From Onthophagus taurus (lineage: Eukaryota; Arthropoda; Insecta; Coleoptera; Scarabaeidae): DNA of 64,000 bases. Within the stretch, counting starts at the first letter, position 1. Every line of letters starts with the position of its first letter. Shown piece after piece: positions 11,311 through 26,300 of this stretch. The translations under genes were made by a program, and so were the position numbers. The notes below the pieces were generated by a model. It made no database searches. It was not told where the DNA came from and saw nothing but the letters and a program-made list of their open reading frames with translations. The DNA lies in assembly GCF_036711975.1 (NCBI RefSeq), contig NC_091975.1, forward strand, positions 10,790,501 through 10,854,500, read 5' to 3'.

Positions 11311-14300
11311 CTATAAAATAAAAAAAATTAAAATACTCTTCGCTAGGAATTCTATTTAATTGTGATTTTGATTTTTTCTTTTATTTGGTAAAAATTTCAT
11401 ATTTCTATCTTTTTTTAACACCGCTGATACGACTTTTAACTCAACTCCTTTGAGGTTAACTTGGTGAAAATGGCATTTCAAAAAATCGTATCTCAAAAAC
11501 GAATTGAGATATGAAATTGGTTTAAAAAGCATTTTGTAGCAAATTTAGTCCAGTTTTAGCACACCAAAAATGTTTTCTTCGATTCTATAAATCGCGGTGA
11601 TACGATTTTTAATTCAACTCCTTGTAATTGTTGAGATTAGTTTGGTGAAAATGAAATTTAAAAAAATCGTATCTCAAGAACGAATTGAGATATGAAATTG
11701 GTTTAAAAAGCATTTTGTAGCAAATTTAATCTAGTTTTAGCACACAAAGAATGTTTTCTTCGATTCTATAAATCGCGGTGATACGATTTTTAATTCAACT
11801 CCTTGTAATTGTTGAGATTAGTTTGGTGAAAATGGAATTTCAAAAAATCGTATCTCAAGAACGAATTGAGATATGAAATTGGTTTAAAAAGCATTTTGTA
11901 GCAAATTTAATCTAGTTTTAGCACACAAAAAATGTTTTCTTCGATTCTATAAATCCCGGTGATACGATTTTTAATTCAACTCCTTGTAATTGATGAGGTT
12001 AATTTGGTGAAAATGGAATTTTAAAAAATCGTATCTCAAGAACGAATTGAGATATGAAATTGGTTTAAAAAGCATTTTGTAGCAAATTTAATCTAGTTTT
12101 AGCACACCAAAAATATTTTCTTCGATTCTATAAATCGCGGTGATATAATTTTTAATTCAACTCTATAATTGTTGAGGTTAACTTGGTGAAAATGGAATTT
12201 CCAAAAATCGTATCTCAAGAACGAATTGAGATATGAAATTGGTTTAAAAAGCATTTTGTAGCAAATTTAATCTAGTTTTAGCACACCAAAAATGTTTTCT
12301 TCGATTCTATAAATCGTGGTGATACGATTTTTAATTCAACTCCTTGTAATTGCTGAGGTTAACTTGGTGAAAATGGAATTTCAAAAAATCGTATCTCAAG
12401 AACGAATTGAGATATGAAATTGGTTTAAAAAGCATTTTGTAGCAAATTTAATCTAGTTTTAGCACACCAAAAATGTTTTCTTCGATTCTATAAATCGCGG
12501 TGATACGATTTTTAATTCAACTCCTTGTAATTGTTGAGATTAGTTTGGTGAAAATGGAATTTCAAAAAATCGTATCTCAAGAACGAATTGAGATATGAAA
12601 TTGGTTTAAAAAGCATTTTGTAGCAAATTTAATGTAGTTTTAGCACACCAAAAATGTTTTCTTCGATTCTATAAATCCCGGTGATACGATTTTTAATTCA
12701 ACTCCTTGTAATTGTTGAGGTTAACTTGGTGAAAATGGAATTTCAAAAAATCGTATCTCAAGAACGAATTGAGATATGAAATTGGTTTAAAAAGCATTTT
12801 GTAGCAAATTTAATCTAGTTTTAGCACACCAAAAATGTTTCCTTCGATTCTATAAATCGTGGTGATACGATTTTTAATTCAACTCCTTGTAATTGTTGAG
12901 GTTAACTTGGTGAAAATGGAATTTCAAAAAATCGTATCTCAAGAACGAATTGAGATATGAAATTGGTTTAAAAAGCATTTTGTAGCAAATTTAATCTAGT
13001 TTTAGCACACCAAAAATGTTTTCTTCGATTCTATAAATCGCGGTGATACGATTTTTAATTCAACTCCTTGTAATTGTTGAGATTAGTTTGGTGAAAATGG
13101 AATTTCAAAAAATCGTATCTCAAGAACGAATTGAGATATGAAATTGGTTTAAAAAGCATTTTGTAGCAAATTTAATGTAGTTTTAGCACACCAAAAATGT
13201 TTTCTTCGATTCTATAAATCCCGGTGATACGATTTTTAATTCAACTCCTTGTAATTGTTGAGGTTAACTTGGTGAAAATGGAATTTCAAAAAATCGTATC
13301 TCAAGAACGAATTGAGATATGAAATTGGTTTAAAAAGCATTTTGTAGCAAATTTAATCTAGTTTTAGCACACCAAAAATGTTTCCTTCGATTCTATAAAT
13401 CGTGGTGATACGATTTTTAATTCAACTCCTTGTAATTGTTGAGGTTAACTTGGTGAAAATGGAATTTCAAAAAATCGTATCTCAAGAACGAATTGAGATA
13501 TGAAATTGGTTTAAAAAGCATTTTGTAGCAAATTTAATCTAGTTTTAGCACACCAAAAATGTTTTCTTCGATTCTATAAATCGCGGTGATACGATTTTTA
13601 ATTCAACTCCTTGTAATTGTTGAGATTAGTTTGGTGAAAATGGAATTTCAAAAAATCGTATCTCAAGAACGAATTGAGATATGAAATTGGTTTAAAAAGC
13701 ATTTTGTAGCAAATTTAATCTAGTTTTAGCACACCAAAAATGTTTTCTTCGATTCTATAAATCGCGGTGATACGATTTTTAATTCAACTCCTTGTAATTG
13801 TTGAGGTTAACTTGGTGAAAATGGAATTTCAAAAAATCGTATCTCAAGAACGAATTGAGATATGAAATTGGTTTAAAAAGCATTTTGTAGCAAATTTAAT
13901 CTAGTTTTAGCACACCAAAAATGTTTCCTTCGATTCTATAAATCGTGGTGATACGATTTTTAATTCAACTCCTTGTAATTGTTGAGGTTAACTTGGTGAA
14001 AATGGAATTTCAAAAAATCGTATCTCAAGAACGAATTGAGATATGAAATTGGTTTAAAAAGCATTTTGTAGCAAATTTAATCTAGTTTTAGCACACCAAA
14101 AATGTTTCCTTCGATTCTATAAATCGTGGTGATACGATTTTTAATTCAACTCCTTGTAATTGTTGAGGTTAACTTGGTGAAAATGGAATTTCAAAAAATC
14201 GTATCTCAAGAACGAATTGAGATATGAAATTGGTTTAAAAAGCATTTTGTAGCAAATTTAATCTAGTTTTAGCACACCAAAAATGTTTCCTTCGATTCTA

Positions 14301-17300
14301 TAAATCGTGGTGATACGATTTTTAATTCAACTCCTTGTAATTGTTGAGGTTAACTTGGTGAAAATGGAATTTCAAAAAATCGTATCTCAAGAACGAATTG
14401 AGATATGAAATTGGTTTAAAAAGCATTTTGTAGCAAATTTAATCTAGTTTTAGCACACCAAAAATGTTTTCTTCGATTCTATAAATCGCGGTGATACGAT
14501 TTTTAATTCAACTCCTTGTAATTGTTGAGATTAGTTTGGTGAAAATGGAATTTCAAAAAATCGTATCTCAAGAACGAATTGAGATATGAAATTGGTTTAA
14601 AAAGCATTTTGTAGCAAATTTAATCTAGTTTTAGCACACCAAAAATGTTTTCTTCGATTCTATAAATCGCGGTGATACGATTTTTAATTCAACTCCTTGT
14701 AATTGTTGAGGTTAACTTGGTGAAAATGGAATTTCAAAAAATCGTATCTCAAGAACGAATTGAGATATGAAATTGGTTTAAAAAGCATTTTGTAGCAAAT
14801 TTAATCTAGTTTTAGCACACCAAAAATGTTTCCTTCGATTCTATAAATCGTGGTGATACGATTTTTAATTCAACTCCTTGTAATTGTTGAGGTTAACTTG
14901 GTGAAAATGGAATTTCAAAAAATCGTATCTCAAGAACGAATTGAGATATGAAATTGGTTTAAAAAGCATTTTGTAGCAAATTTAATCTAGTTTTAGCACA
15001 CCAAAAATGTTTTCTTCGATTCTATAAATCGCGGTGATACGATTTTTAATTCAACTCCTTGTAATTATTGAGGTTAGTTTGGTGAAAATGGAATTTCAAA
15101 AAATCGTATCTCAAGAACGAATTGAGATATGAAATTGGTTTAAAAAGCATTTTGTAGCAAATTTAATCTAGTTTTAGCACACCAAAAATGTTTCCTTCGA
15201 TTCTATAAATCGCGGTGATACGATTTTTAATTCAACTCCTTGTAATTGTTGAGGTTAACTTGATGAAAATGGAATTTCAAAAATCGTATCTCAAGAACGA
15301 ATTGAGATATGAGATTCGTTTAAAAAGCATTTTGTAGCAAATGTAATCTAGTTTTAGCACACCAAAAATGTTTTCTTCGATTCTATAATTTGCGGTGATA
15401 TAATTTTTAATTCAACTCTATAATTGTTGAAGTTAACTTGGTGAAAATGGAATTTCAAAAAATCGTATCTCAAGAACGAATTGAGATATGAAATTGGTTT
15501 AAAAAGCATTTTGTAGCAAATTTAATCTAGTTTTAGCACACAAAGAATGTTTTCTTCGATTCTATAAATCGCGGTGATACGATTTTTAATTCAACTCCTT
15601 GTAATTGTTGAGATTAGTTTGGTGAAAATGGAATTTCAAAAAATCGTATCTCGAGAACGAATTGAGATATGAAATTCGTTTAAAAAGCATTTTGTAGCAA
15701 ATTTAATCTAGTTTTAGCACACCAAAACTGTTTTCTTCGATTCTATAAATCGCGGTGATACGATTTTGAATTCAACTCCTTGTAATTGTTGAGATTAGTT
15801 TGGTGAAAATGGAATTTCAAAAAATCGTATCTCAAGAACGAATTGAGATATGAAATTGGTTTAAAAAGCATTTTGTAGCAAATTTAATCTAGTTTTAGCA
15901 CACAAAGAATGTTTTCTTCGATTCTATAAATCGCGGTGATACGATTTTTAATTCAACTCCTTGTAATTGTTGAGATTAGTTTGGTGAAAATGGAATTTCA
16001 AAAAATCGTATCTCAAGAACGAATTGAGATATGAAATTGGTTTAAAAAGCATTTTGTAGCAAATTTAATCTAGTTTTAGCACACAAAGAATGTTTTCTTC
16101 GACTCTATAAATCGCGGTGATACGATTTTTAATTCAACTCCTTGTAATTGTTGAGGTTAACTTGATGAAAATGGAATTTCAAAAATCGTATCTCAAGAAC
16201 GAATTGAGATATGAGATTCGTTTAAAAAGCATTTTGTAGCAAATGTAATCTAGTTTTAGCACACCAAAAATGTTTTCTTCGATTCTATAATTTGCGGTGA
16301 TATAATTTTTAATTCAACTCTATAATTGTTGAAGTTAACTTGGTGAAAATGGAATTTCAAAAAATCGTATCTCAAGAACGAATTGAGATATGAAATTGGT
16401 TTAAAAAGCATTTTGTAGCAAATTTAATCTAGTTTTAGCACACAAAGAATGTTTTCTTCGATTCTATAAATCGCGGTGATACGATTTTTAATTCAACTCC
16501 TTGTAATTGTTGAGATTAGTTTGGTGAAAATGGAATTTCAAAAAATCGTATCTCAAGAACGAATTGAGATATGAAATTGGTTTAAAAAGCATTTTGTAGC
16601 AAATTTAATCTAGTTTTAGCACACAAAGAATGTTTTCTTCGATTCTATAAATCGCGGTGATACGATTTTTAATTCAACTCCTTGTAATTGTTGAGATTAG
16701 TTTGGTGAAAATGGAATTTCAAAAAATCGTATCTCAAGAACGAATTGAGATATGAAATTGGTTTAAAAAGCATTTTGTAGCAAATTTAATCTAGTTTTAG
16801 CACACAAAGAATGTTTTCTTCGACTCTATAAATCGCGGTGATACGATTTTTAATTCAACTCCTTGTAATTGTTGAGGTTAACTTGATGAAAATGGAATTT
16901 CAAAAATCGTATCTCAAGAACGAATTGAGATATGAGATTCGTTTAAAAAGCATTTTGTAGCAAATGTAATCTAGTTTTAGCACACCAAAAATGTTTTCTT
17001 CGATTCTATAATTTGCGGTGATATAATTTTTAATTCAACTCTATAATTGTTGAAGTTAACTTGGTGAAAATGGAATTTCAAAAAATCGTATCTCAAGAAC
17101 GAATTGAGATATGAAATTGGTTTAAAAAGCATTTTGTAGCAAATTTAATCTAGTTTTAGCACACAAAGAATGTTTTCTTCGATTCTATAAATCGCGGTGA
17201 TACGATTTTTAATTCAACTCCTTGTAATTGTTGAGATTAGTTTGGTGAAAATGGAATTTCAAAAAATCGTATCTCAAGAACGAATTGAGATATGAAATTG

Positions 17301-20300
17301 GTTTAAAAAGCATTTTGTAGCAAATTTAATCTAGTTTTAGCACACAAAGAATGTTTTCTTCGACTCTATAAATCGCGGTGATACGATTTTTAATTCAACT
17401 CCTTGTAATTGTTGAGGTTAACTTGATGAAAATGGAATTTCAAAAATCGTATCTCAAGAACGAATTGAGATATGAGATTCGTTTAAAAAGCATTTTGTAG
17501 CAAATGTAATCTAGTTTTAGCACACCAAAAATGTTTTCTTCGATTCTATAATTTGCGGTGATATAATTTTTAATTCAACTCTATAATTGTTGAAGTTAAC
17601 TTGGTGAAAATGGAATTTCAAAAAATCGTATCTCAAGAACGAATTGAGATATGAAATTGGTTTAAAAAGCATTTTGTAGCAAATTTAATCTAGTTTTAGC
17701 ACACAAAGAATGTTTTCTTCGACTCTATAAATCGCGGTGATACGATTTTTAATTCAACTCCTTGTAATTGTTGAGGTTAACTTGATGAAAATGGAATTTC
17801 AAAAATCGTATCTCAAGAACGAATTGAGATATGAGATTCGTTTAAAAAGCATTTTGTAGCAAATGTAATCTAGTTTTAGCACACCAAAAATGTTTTCTTC
17901 GATTCTATAATTTGCGGTGATATAATTTTTAATTCAACTCTATAATTGTTGAAGTTAACTTGGTGAAAATGGAATTTCAAAAAATCGTATCTCAAGAACG
18001 AATTGAGATATGAAATTGGTTTAAAAAGCATTTTGTAGCAAATTTAATCTAGTTTTAGCACACAAAGAATGTTTTCTTCGATTCTATAAATCGCGGTGAT
18101 ACGATTTTTAATTCAACTCCTTGTAATTGTTGAGATTAGTTTGGTGAAAATGGAATTTCAAAAAATCGTATCTCGAGAACGAATTGAGATATGAAATTCG
18201 TTTAAAAAGCATTTTGTAGCAAATTTAATCTAGTTTTAGCACACCAAAAATGTTTTCTTCGATTCTATAAATCCCGGTGATACGATTTTTAATTCAACTC
18301 CTTGTAATTGTTGAGGTTAACTTGGTGAAGATGGAATTTCAAAAAATCGTATCTCAAGAACGAATTGAGATATGAAATTGGTTTAAAAAGCATTTTGTAG
18401 CAAATTTAATCTAGTTTTAGCACACCAAAAATGTTTCCTTCGATTCTATAAATCGCGGTGATACGATTTTTAATTCAACTCCTTGTAATTGTTGAGATTA
18501 GTTTGGTGAAAATGGAATTTCAAAAAATCGTATCTCAAGAACGAATTGAGATATGAAATTGGTTTAAAAAGCATTTTGTAGCAAATTTAATCTAGTTTTA
18601 GCACACCAAAAATGTTTTCTTCGATTCTATAAATCCCGGTGATACGATTTTAATTCAACTCCTTGTAATTGTTGAGGTTAACTTGGTGAAGATGGAATTT
18701 CAAAAAATCGTATCTCAAGAATGAAGTGAGATATGAAATTGGTTTAAAAAGCATTTTGTAGCAAATTTAATCTAGTTTTAGCACACCAAAAATGTTTCCT
18801 TCGATTCTATAAATCCCGGTGATACGATTTTAATTCAACTCCTTGTAATTGTTGAGGTTAACTTGGTGAAGATGGAATTTCAAAAAATCGTATCTCAAGA
18901 ATGAAGTGAGATATGAAATTGGTTTAAAAAGCATTTTGTAGCAAATTTAATCTAGTTTTAGCACACAAAGAATGTTTTCTTCGATTCTATAAATCGCGGT
19001 GATACGATTTTTAATTCAACTCCTTGTAATTGTTGAGATTAGTTTGGTGAAAATGGAATTTCAAAAAATCGTGTCTCAAGAACGAATTGAGATATGAAAT
19101 TGGTTTAAAAAGCATTTTGTAGCAAATTTAATCTAGTTTTAGCACACCAAAAATGTTTTCTTCGATTCTATAAATTTCGGTGATACGATTTTTAATTCAA
19201 CTCCTTGTAATTATTGAGGTTAACTTGGTGAAGATGAAATTTCAAAAAATTGTATCTCAAGAACGAATTGAGATATGAAATTGGTTTAAAAAGCATTTTG
19301 TAGCAAATTTAATCTAGTTTTAGCACACCAAAAGTGTTTCCTTCGATTCTATAAATCGCGGTGATACGATTTTTAATTCAACTCCTTGTAATTGTTGAGA
19401 TTAGTTTGGTGAAAATGGAATTTCAAAAAATCGTATCTCAAGAACGAATTGAGATATGAAATTGGTTTAAAAAGCATTTTGTAGCAAATTTAATCTAGTT
19501 TTAGCACACCAAAAATGTTTTCTTCGATTCTATAAATCCCGGTGATACGATTTTTAATTCAACTCCTTGTAATTGTTGAGGTTAACTTGGTGAAGATGGA
19601 ATTTCAAAAAATCGTATCTCAAGAACGAATTGAGATATGAAATTGGTTTAAAAAGCATTTTGTAGCAAATTTAATCTAGTTTTAGCACACCAAAAATGTT
19701 TCCTTCGATTCTATAAATCGCGATGATACGATTTTTAATTCAACTCCTTGTAATTGTTGAGATTAGTTTGGTGAAAATGGAATTTCAAAAAATCGTATCT
19801 CAAGAACGAATTGAGATATGAAATTGGTTTAAAAAGCATTTTGTAGCAAATTTAATCTAGTTTTAGCACACCAAAAATGTTTTCTTCGATTCTATAAATC
19901 CCGGTGATACGATTTTTAATTCAACTCCTTGTAATTGTTGAGGTTAACTTGGTGAAGATGGAATTTCAAAAAATCGTATCTCAAGAACGAATTGAGATAT
20001 GAAATTGGTTTAAAAAGCATTTTGTAGCAAATTTAATCTAGTTTTAGCACACCAAAAATGTTTCCTTCGATTCTATAAATCGCGATGATACGATTTTTAA
20101 TTCAACTCCTTGTAATTGTTGAGATTAGTTTGGTGAAAATGGAATTTCAAAAAATCGTATCTCAAGAACGAATTGAGATATGAAATTGGTTTAAAAAGCA
20201 TTTTGTAGCAAATTTAATCTAGTTTTAGCACACCAAAAATGTTTTCTTCGATTCTATAAATCCCGGTGATACGATTTTAATTCAACTCCTTGTAATTGTT

Positions 20301-23300
20301 GAGGTTAACTTGGTGAAGATGGAATTTCAAAAAATCGTATCTCAAGAATGAAGTGAGATATGAAATTGGTTTAAAAAGCATTTTGTAGCAAATTTAATCT
20401 AGTTTTAGCACACCAAAAATGTTTTCTTCGATTCTATAAATCCCGGTGATACGATTTTAATTCAACTCCTTGTAATTGTTGAGGTTAACTTGGTGAAGAT
20501 GGAATTTCAAAAAATCGTATCTCAAGAATGAAGTGAGATATGAAATTGGTTTAAAAAGCATTTTGTAGCAAATTTAATCTAGTTTTAGCACACCAAAAAT
20601 GTTTCCTTCGATTCTATAAATCCCGGTGATACGATTTTAATTCAACTCCTTGTAATTGTTGAGGTTAACTTGGTGAAGATGGAATTTCAAAAAATCGTAT
20701 CTCAAGAATGAAGTGAGATATGAAATTGGTTTAAAAAGCATTTTGTAGCAAATTTAATCTAGTTTTAGCACACAAAGAATGTTTTCTTCGATTCTATAAA
20801 TCGCGGTGATACGATTTTTAATTCAACTCCTTGTAATTGTTGAGATTAGTTTGGTGAAAATGGAATTTCAAAAAATCGTGTCTCAAGAACGAATTGAGAT
20901 ATGAAATTGGTTTAAAAAGCATTTTGTAGCAAATTTAATCTAGTTTTAGCACACCAAAAATGTTTTCTTCGATTCTATAAATTTCGGTGATACGATTTTT
21001 AATTCAACTCCTTGTAATTATTGAGGTTAACTTGGTGAAGATGAAATTTCAAAAAATTGTATCTCAAGAACGAATTGAGATATGAAATTGGTTTAAAAAG
21101 CATTTTGTAGCAAATTTAATCTAGTTTTAGCACACCAAAAGTGTTTCCTTCGATTCTATAAATCGCGGTGATACGATTTTTAATTCAACTCCTTGTAATT
21201 GTTGAGATTAGTTTGGTGAAAATGGAATTTCAAAAAATCGTATCTCAAGAACGAATTGAGATATGAAATTGGTTTAAAAAGCATTTTGTAGCAAATTTAA
21301 TCTAGTTTTAGCACACCAAAAATGTTTTCTTCGATTCTATAAATCCCGGTGATACGATTTTTAATTCAACTCCTTGTAATTGTTGAGGTTAACTTGGTGA
21401 AGATGGAATTTCAAAAAATCGTATCTCAAGAACGAATTGAGATATGAAATTGGTTTAAAAAGCATTTTGTAGCAAATTTAATCTAGTTTTAGCACACCAA
21501 AAATGTTTCCTTCGATTCTATAAATCGCGATGATACGATTTTTAATTCAACTCCTTGTAATTGTTGAGATTAGTTTGGTGAAAATGGAATTTCAAAAAAT
21601 CGTATCTCAAGAACGAATTGAGATATGAAATTGGTTTAAAAAGCATTTTGTAGCAAATTTAATCTAGTTTTAGCACACCAAAAATGTTTCCTTCGATTTT
21701 ATAAATCGCGGTGATACGATTTTTAATTCAACTCCTTGTAATTGTTGAGGTTAACTTGGTGAAAATGGAATTTCAAAAAATCGTATCTCAAGAACGAATT
21801 GAGATATGAAATTGGTTTAAAAAGCATTTTGTAGCAAATTTAATCTAGTTTTAGCACACCAAAAATGTTTTCTTCGATTCTATAAATTGCGGTGATACGA
21901 TTTTTAATTCAACTCCTTGTAATTGTTGAGATTAGTTTGGTGAAAATGGAATTTCAAAAAATCGTATCTCAAGAACGAATTGAGATATGAAATTGGTTTA
22001 AAAAGCATTTTGTAGCACATTTAATCTAGTTTTAGCACACAAAAAATGTTTTCTTCGATTCTATAAATCGCGGTGATACGATTTTTAATTCAACTCCTTG
22101 TAATTGTTGAGATTAGTTTGGTGAAAATGGAATTTCAAAAAATCGTATCTCAAGAACGAATTGAGATATGAAATTGGTTTAAAAAGCATTTTGTAGCAAA
22201 TTTAATCTAGTTTTAGCACACAAAAAATGTTTCCTTCGATTCTATAAATCGCGGTGATACGATTTTTAATTCAACTCTTTGTAATTGTTGAGGTTAAATT
22301 GATGAAAATGTATCTCACAACGAATGCAAAGTTAATTTAATTTTATGTTTCCTTCCTCAGATAAGAACTTACTTAGAGCTATTTAGAACTTACCTGGCCA
22401 TAATTCGACGTTAGCGTTTAACATTAAATAAACGATCATATCTTTCGCCTCAACAGGATCTTTAACAATTATATGTTCCAAACATTTGTTAAGTACGCTT
22501 ATTTTATACTCATTAATAACTTCGGTTTCGGGTAAAAATACTTCAAGTAATTGGGATTCTAAAAAATTATTGCTTTAACAAATAATAATAAAATTTAAAA
22601 AAATATTTACCATGATTTTTTAAAAGTTCGTACGCATCATTATACTTGTCACACCTACAAAGAATTTTAAACAATAACACGTATTTCATCTCGTTTGAAT
22701 GATATTTTCGATCATTACTAAAATACTAAAAATAAGAATTAATTAAAATAAATTTGTTTTAAAATAACATTCTTACGTTGTATTTTACGAAAGAATTATA
22801 ATCGTTAGCAAAAAAAGTAAGTATATCGCTTATAGTTTTGTATTGTTTCTCTTTATCCAACCTCGGGATCAAATTGAACCCCAACGTTTTCAAAACATTC
22901 ATTGTTTGATAATCCGTTTTGCAATGATTCCCAAAAACATTAAACATCTGACTCAACAAATTACACAAAGTGTTTAAATCCATCTCTTTCGCAACGGCCA
23001 TAAAGTGCAAAACAACATTTTTTATTTTAACCTCAGTGTCTGAGTATCTATTCATCACGCTAAACATACTCCCCAAATTATGACTCCGCACGCTTATCAC
23101 CAAATCTTTTATATCTTGATCGGTTAAATCACCATCATCAATCACAACTTCCGGTAAAATCATCAGGGTGTCTGATGATGAAGGAGAAGTTTCGATTTTG
23201 GATCGTTTTCGTGGGATGTAAGGTCGATATTGGTTCTCTATATCGCAATAATATCTTGGGTTTGAGTGAGTTTCTTTTAAATGCTGATTGGATTTTAATT

Positions 23301-26300
23301 GGTTACAATTTCCTGAATCATTCTCATCTTGAGAAGAAAGAATTAAATTATTATTCCCCAAATTTGATTCTTCTAAATCAGTATCGCTTAAATCGATTTC
23401 ATCTTTAATTTCATTAATTTCCTCGTTTAATTGATCATCTTGGCAACTTAATTTTTGGTTTTTAAGTTCGAATTCGTTTATGTTATAATTAGTAATGATG
23501 TATTCAGCTCCTTCTTTGTGGTGATCTTGTAACAGCAAAATGTAATTAATTAAAATTGATCTGTCGATTTGGTTCAAATTAAAATTGTTTTTAACGATGA
23601 CATCTTTGTATATGTTTTCGGCTAAAATTTGATCGTAATCGTTTAAGCATTTTGTAAAAATATCTTGGGTTACGCCAAAATCTAATCCGGTGCGGCGAAA
23701 ATTAATTAAATTTGCAATAACGTTCCAAGATGTTTTAACGCAATCTTCGTCCTCAACGGCAAACGCCAATAAGATGTCTAATAAGCCTTCGTTACTTCGG
23801 CCGCATGTAAATAAAATTTCGTTGATCGCTTCAACGAAGGTAAATCCGATGTTTTTTAATGTGGTGATTATTTTTTTGACAAAAGGCATTTTTTCGTCTT
23901 TAACCCGCTTCATTACGTGTAATACTAGACTTAGGATTAAATCTTTTCGTTCCTTTTCCATTAAATAGTTTAGAAGAGAATCGAAAAATGTTTTGAATAA
24001 ATACGTAAATTTAACGCAACCGTTGAAGATTATTTCGAAATTTTCTGGTGAAATCGCATTAAAATCAACCTCTAACATTGTATGTTTAAAAGGGCATTTA
24101 AATTTGACACATTTTCCCGTCTCTAAATATGGGTAACACCACCTTTTTGGGAAATTACCGTAATCCATCGATTGATTTTTATTGACTGTTGATGATTTTG
24201 AAATCCATTCGGTAATTTTTGGATTTATAATCACATCGGGTTCGGCGCTTGATGTAATTAGGGGAGACTTATTTTCAATTTTAGCGGTGTTATCCTGTAA
24301 ACTTTTAGAAAAATCGATTGTGTTTTTAGAAAAATCTTCGTTGATATCCACATCTTTAGTAAAATCTTCAGCTAAAGTTGATGATTTTTTTGTAACGGTC
24401 ACGTCAAATGTTGATCCGATTGATCTGGATATGATAAAAAAGGAGATTAAAAAAATATGAAAAAGAATTTGATTTTAAGATTTATAATGCCTCTGGAGAG
24501 ATTATTAAGTAAACAAATTAGTTATGTTATTAGCAGAGCACGGAACTTTTGTAACAAAACGATACGATTTCTCCCCTCCACTCGTTCTCAGAAAATCTTG
24601 ATTAAAAGAACAGCATACTGTTTAGTGGGAAATTAAAATTTCAAGTTAGATAAAAATTGTGTTAACAAAAATTGTTCCTGAAACAATTCTAAACAAACTT
24701 TGTCAACATTTTTTTTTTATTTAATCAATAATTAAGGAGATAACCTCAAAATAATAATATTTAGTCTTCAGAAAGCAGTATTTAGTCTCCACAAAGCAAT
24801 TTTAGTCTTTAGAAAGCAGTATTTAGTATTGCAGACGCTGTATTTAGACCTGTCGGCAGTATCTAGTCTTCAGAAAGCAGTATTTAGTCTTCTAGAAGCA
24901 GTATCTAATCTTCTGCCAAAATTATGTATGTTTTTTCCAAAATATTTTATCTTTCTTTTGCTGTATTTAGACCTGTTAACAGCATCTAGTCTTCAGAAAG
25001 CAGTATCTAGTCTTCTGCTAACGTTATGTATGTTTTCTCCAACAATATCTTATCTTTTTTTTGCAGTACTTAAACCTGTCAGCAGTATATAGTCTTCAGC
25101 AAGCAATATTTAGTCTCCACAAAGCAATTTTAGTCTTTAGAAAGCAATTTTAGTCTTTAGAAAGCAGTATTTAGTGTTCCAGACGCTGTATTTAAACCTG
25201 TCGGCAGTATCTAGTCTTCAGAAAGCAGTATTTAGTCTTCTAGAAGCAGTATCTAGTCTTCTGCCAAAATTATGTATGTTTTCTCAAAAAATATTTTATC
25301 TTTCTTTTGCAGTATTTAGACCTGTTAGCAGTATCTAGTCTTCAGAAAGCAGTATCTAGTCTTCAAAAAGCAATTTTAGTCTTTAGAAGGCAGTATTTAG
25401 TGTTCCAGACGCTGTATTTAGACCTGTCGGAAGTATCTAGTTTTCAGAAAGCAGTATTTAGTCTTCTACAAGCAATATCTAGTCTTCTGCTAACGTTATG
25501 TATGTTTTTTCCAACAATATCTTATCTTTCTTTTGCAGTACTTAAACCTGTCAGGAATATATAGTCTTCAGAAAGCAGTATTTAGTCTCCACAAAGCAAT
25601 TTTAGTCTTTAGAAAGCAATTTTAGTCTTTAGAAAGCAATTTTAGTCTTTAGAAAGCAATTTTAGTCTTTAGAAAGCAATTTTACTCTTTAGAAAGCAGT
25701 ATTTAGTGTTCCAGACGCTGTATTTAGACCTGTCGGCAGTATCTAGTCTTCACAAAGCAGTATTTAGTCTTCACAAAGCAGTATCTAGTCTTCAGAAAGC
25801 AGTATCTAGTCTTCAGAAAGCAATTTTAGTCTTTAGAAGGCAGTATTTAGTGTTCCAGACGCTGTATTTAGACCTGTCGGATGTATCAAGTCTTCAGAAA
25901 GCAGTATTTAGTCTTCTACAAGCAATATCTAGTCTTCTGCTAACGTTATGTATGTTTTTTCCAACAATATCTTATCTTTCTTTTGCAGTACTTAAACCTG
26001 TCAGCAATATATAGTCTTCAGAAAGCAGTATTTAGTCTCCACAAAGCAATTTTAGTCTTTAGAAAGCAATTTTAGTCTTTAGAAAGCAATTTTAGTCTTT
26101 AGAAAGCAATTTTACTCTTTAGAAAGCACTATTTAGTGTTCCAGACGCTGTATTTAGACCTGTCGGCAGTATCTAGTCTTCACAAAGCAGTATTTAGTCT
26201 TCACAAAGCAGTATTTAGTCTTCTAGAAGCAGTATCTAGTCTTCTGCCAAACTTATGTATGTTTTCTCCAAAATATTTTATCTTTCTTTTGCAGTATTTA

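Noticed and set aside
11411-22322. CRISPR-like regular spacing
   Set aside because: Whole ~180-bp monomers are repeated with no unique spacers, in an intron of a eukaryotic gene.
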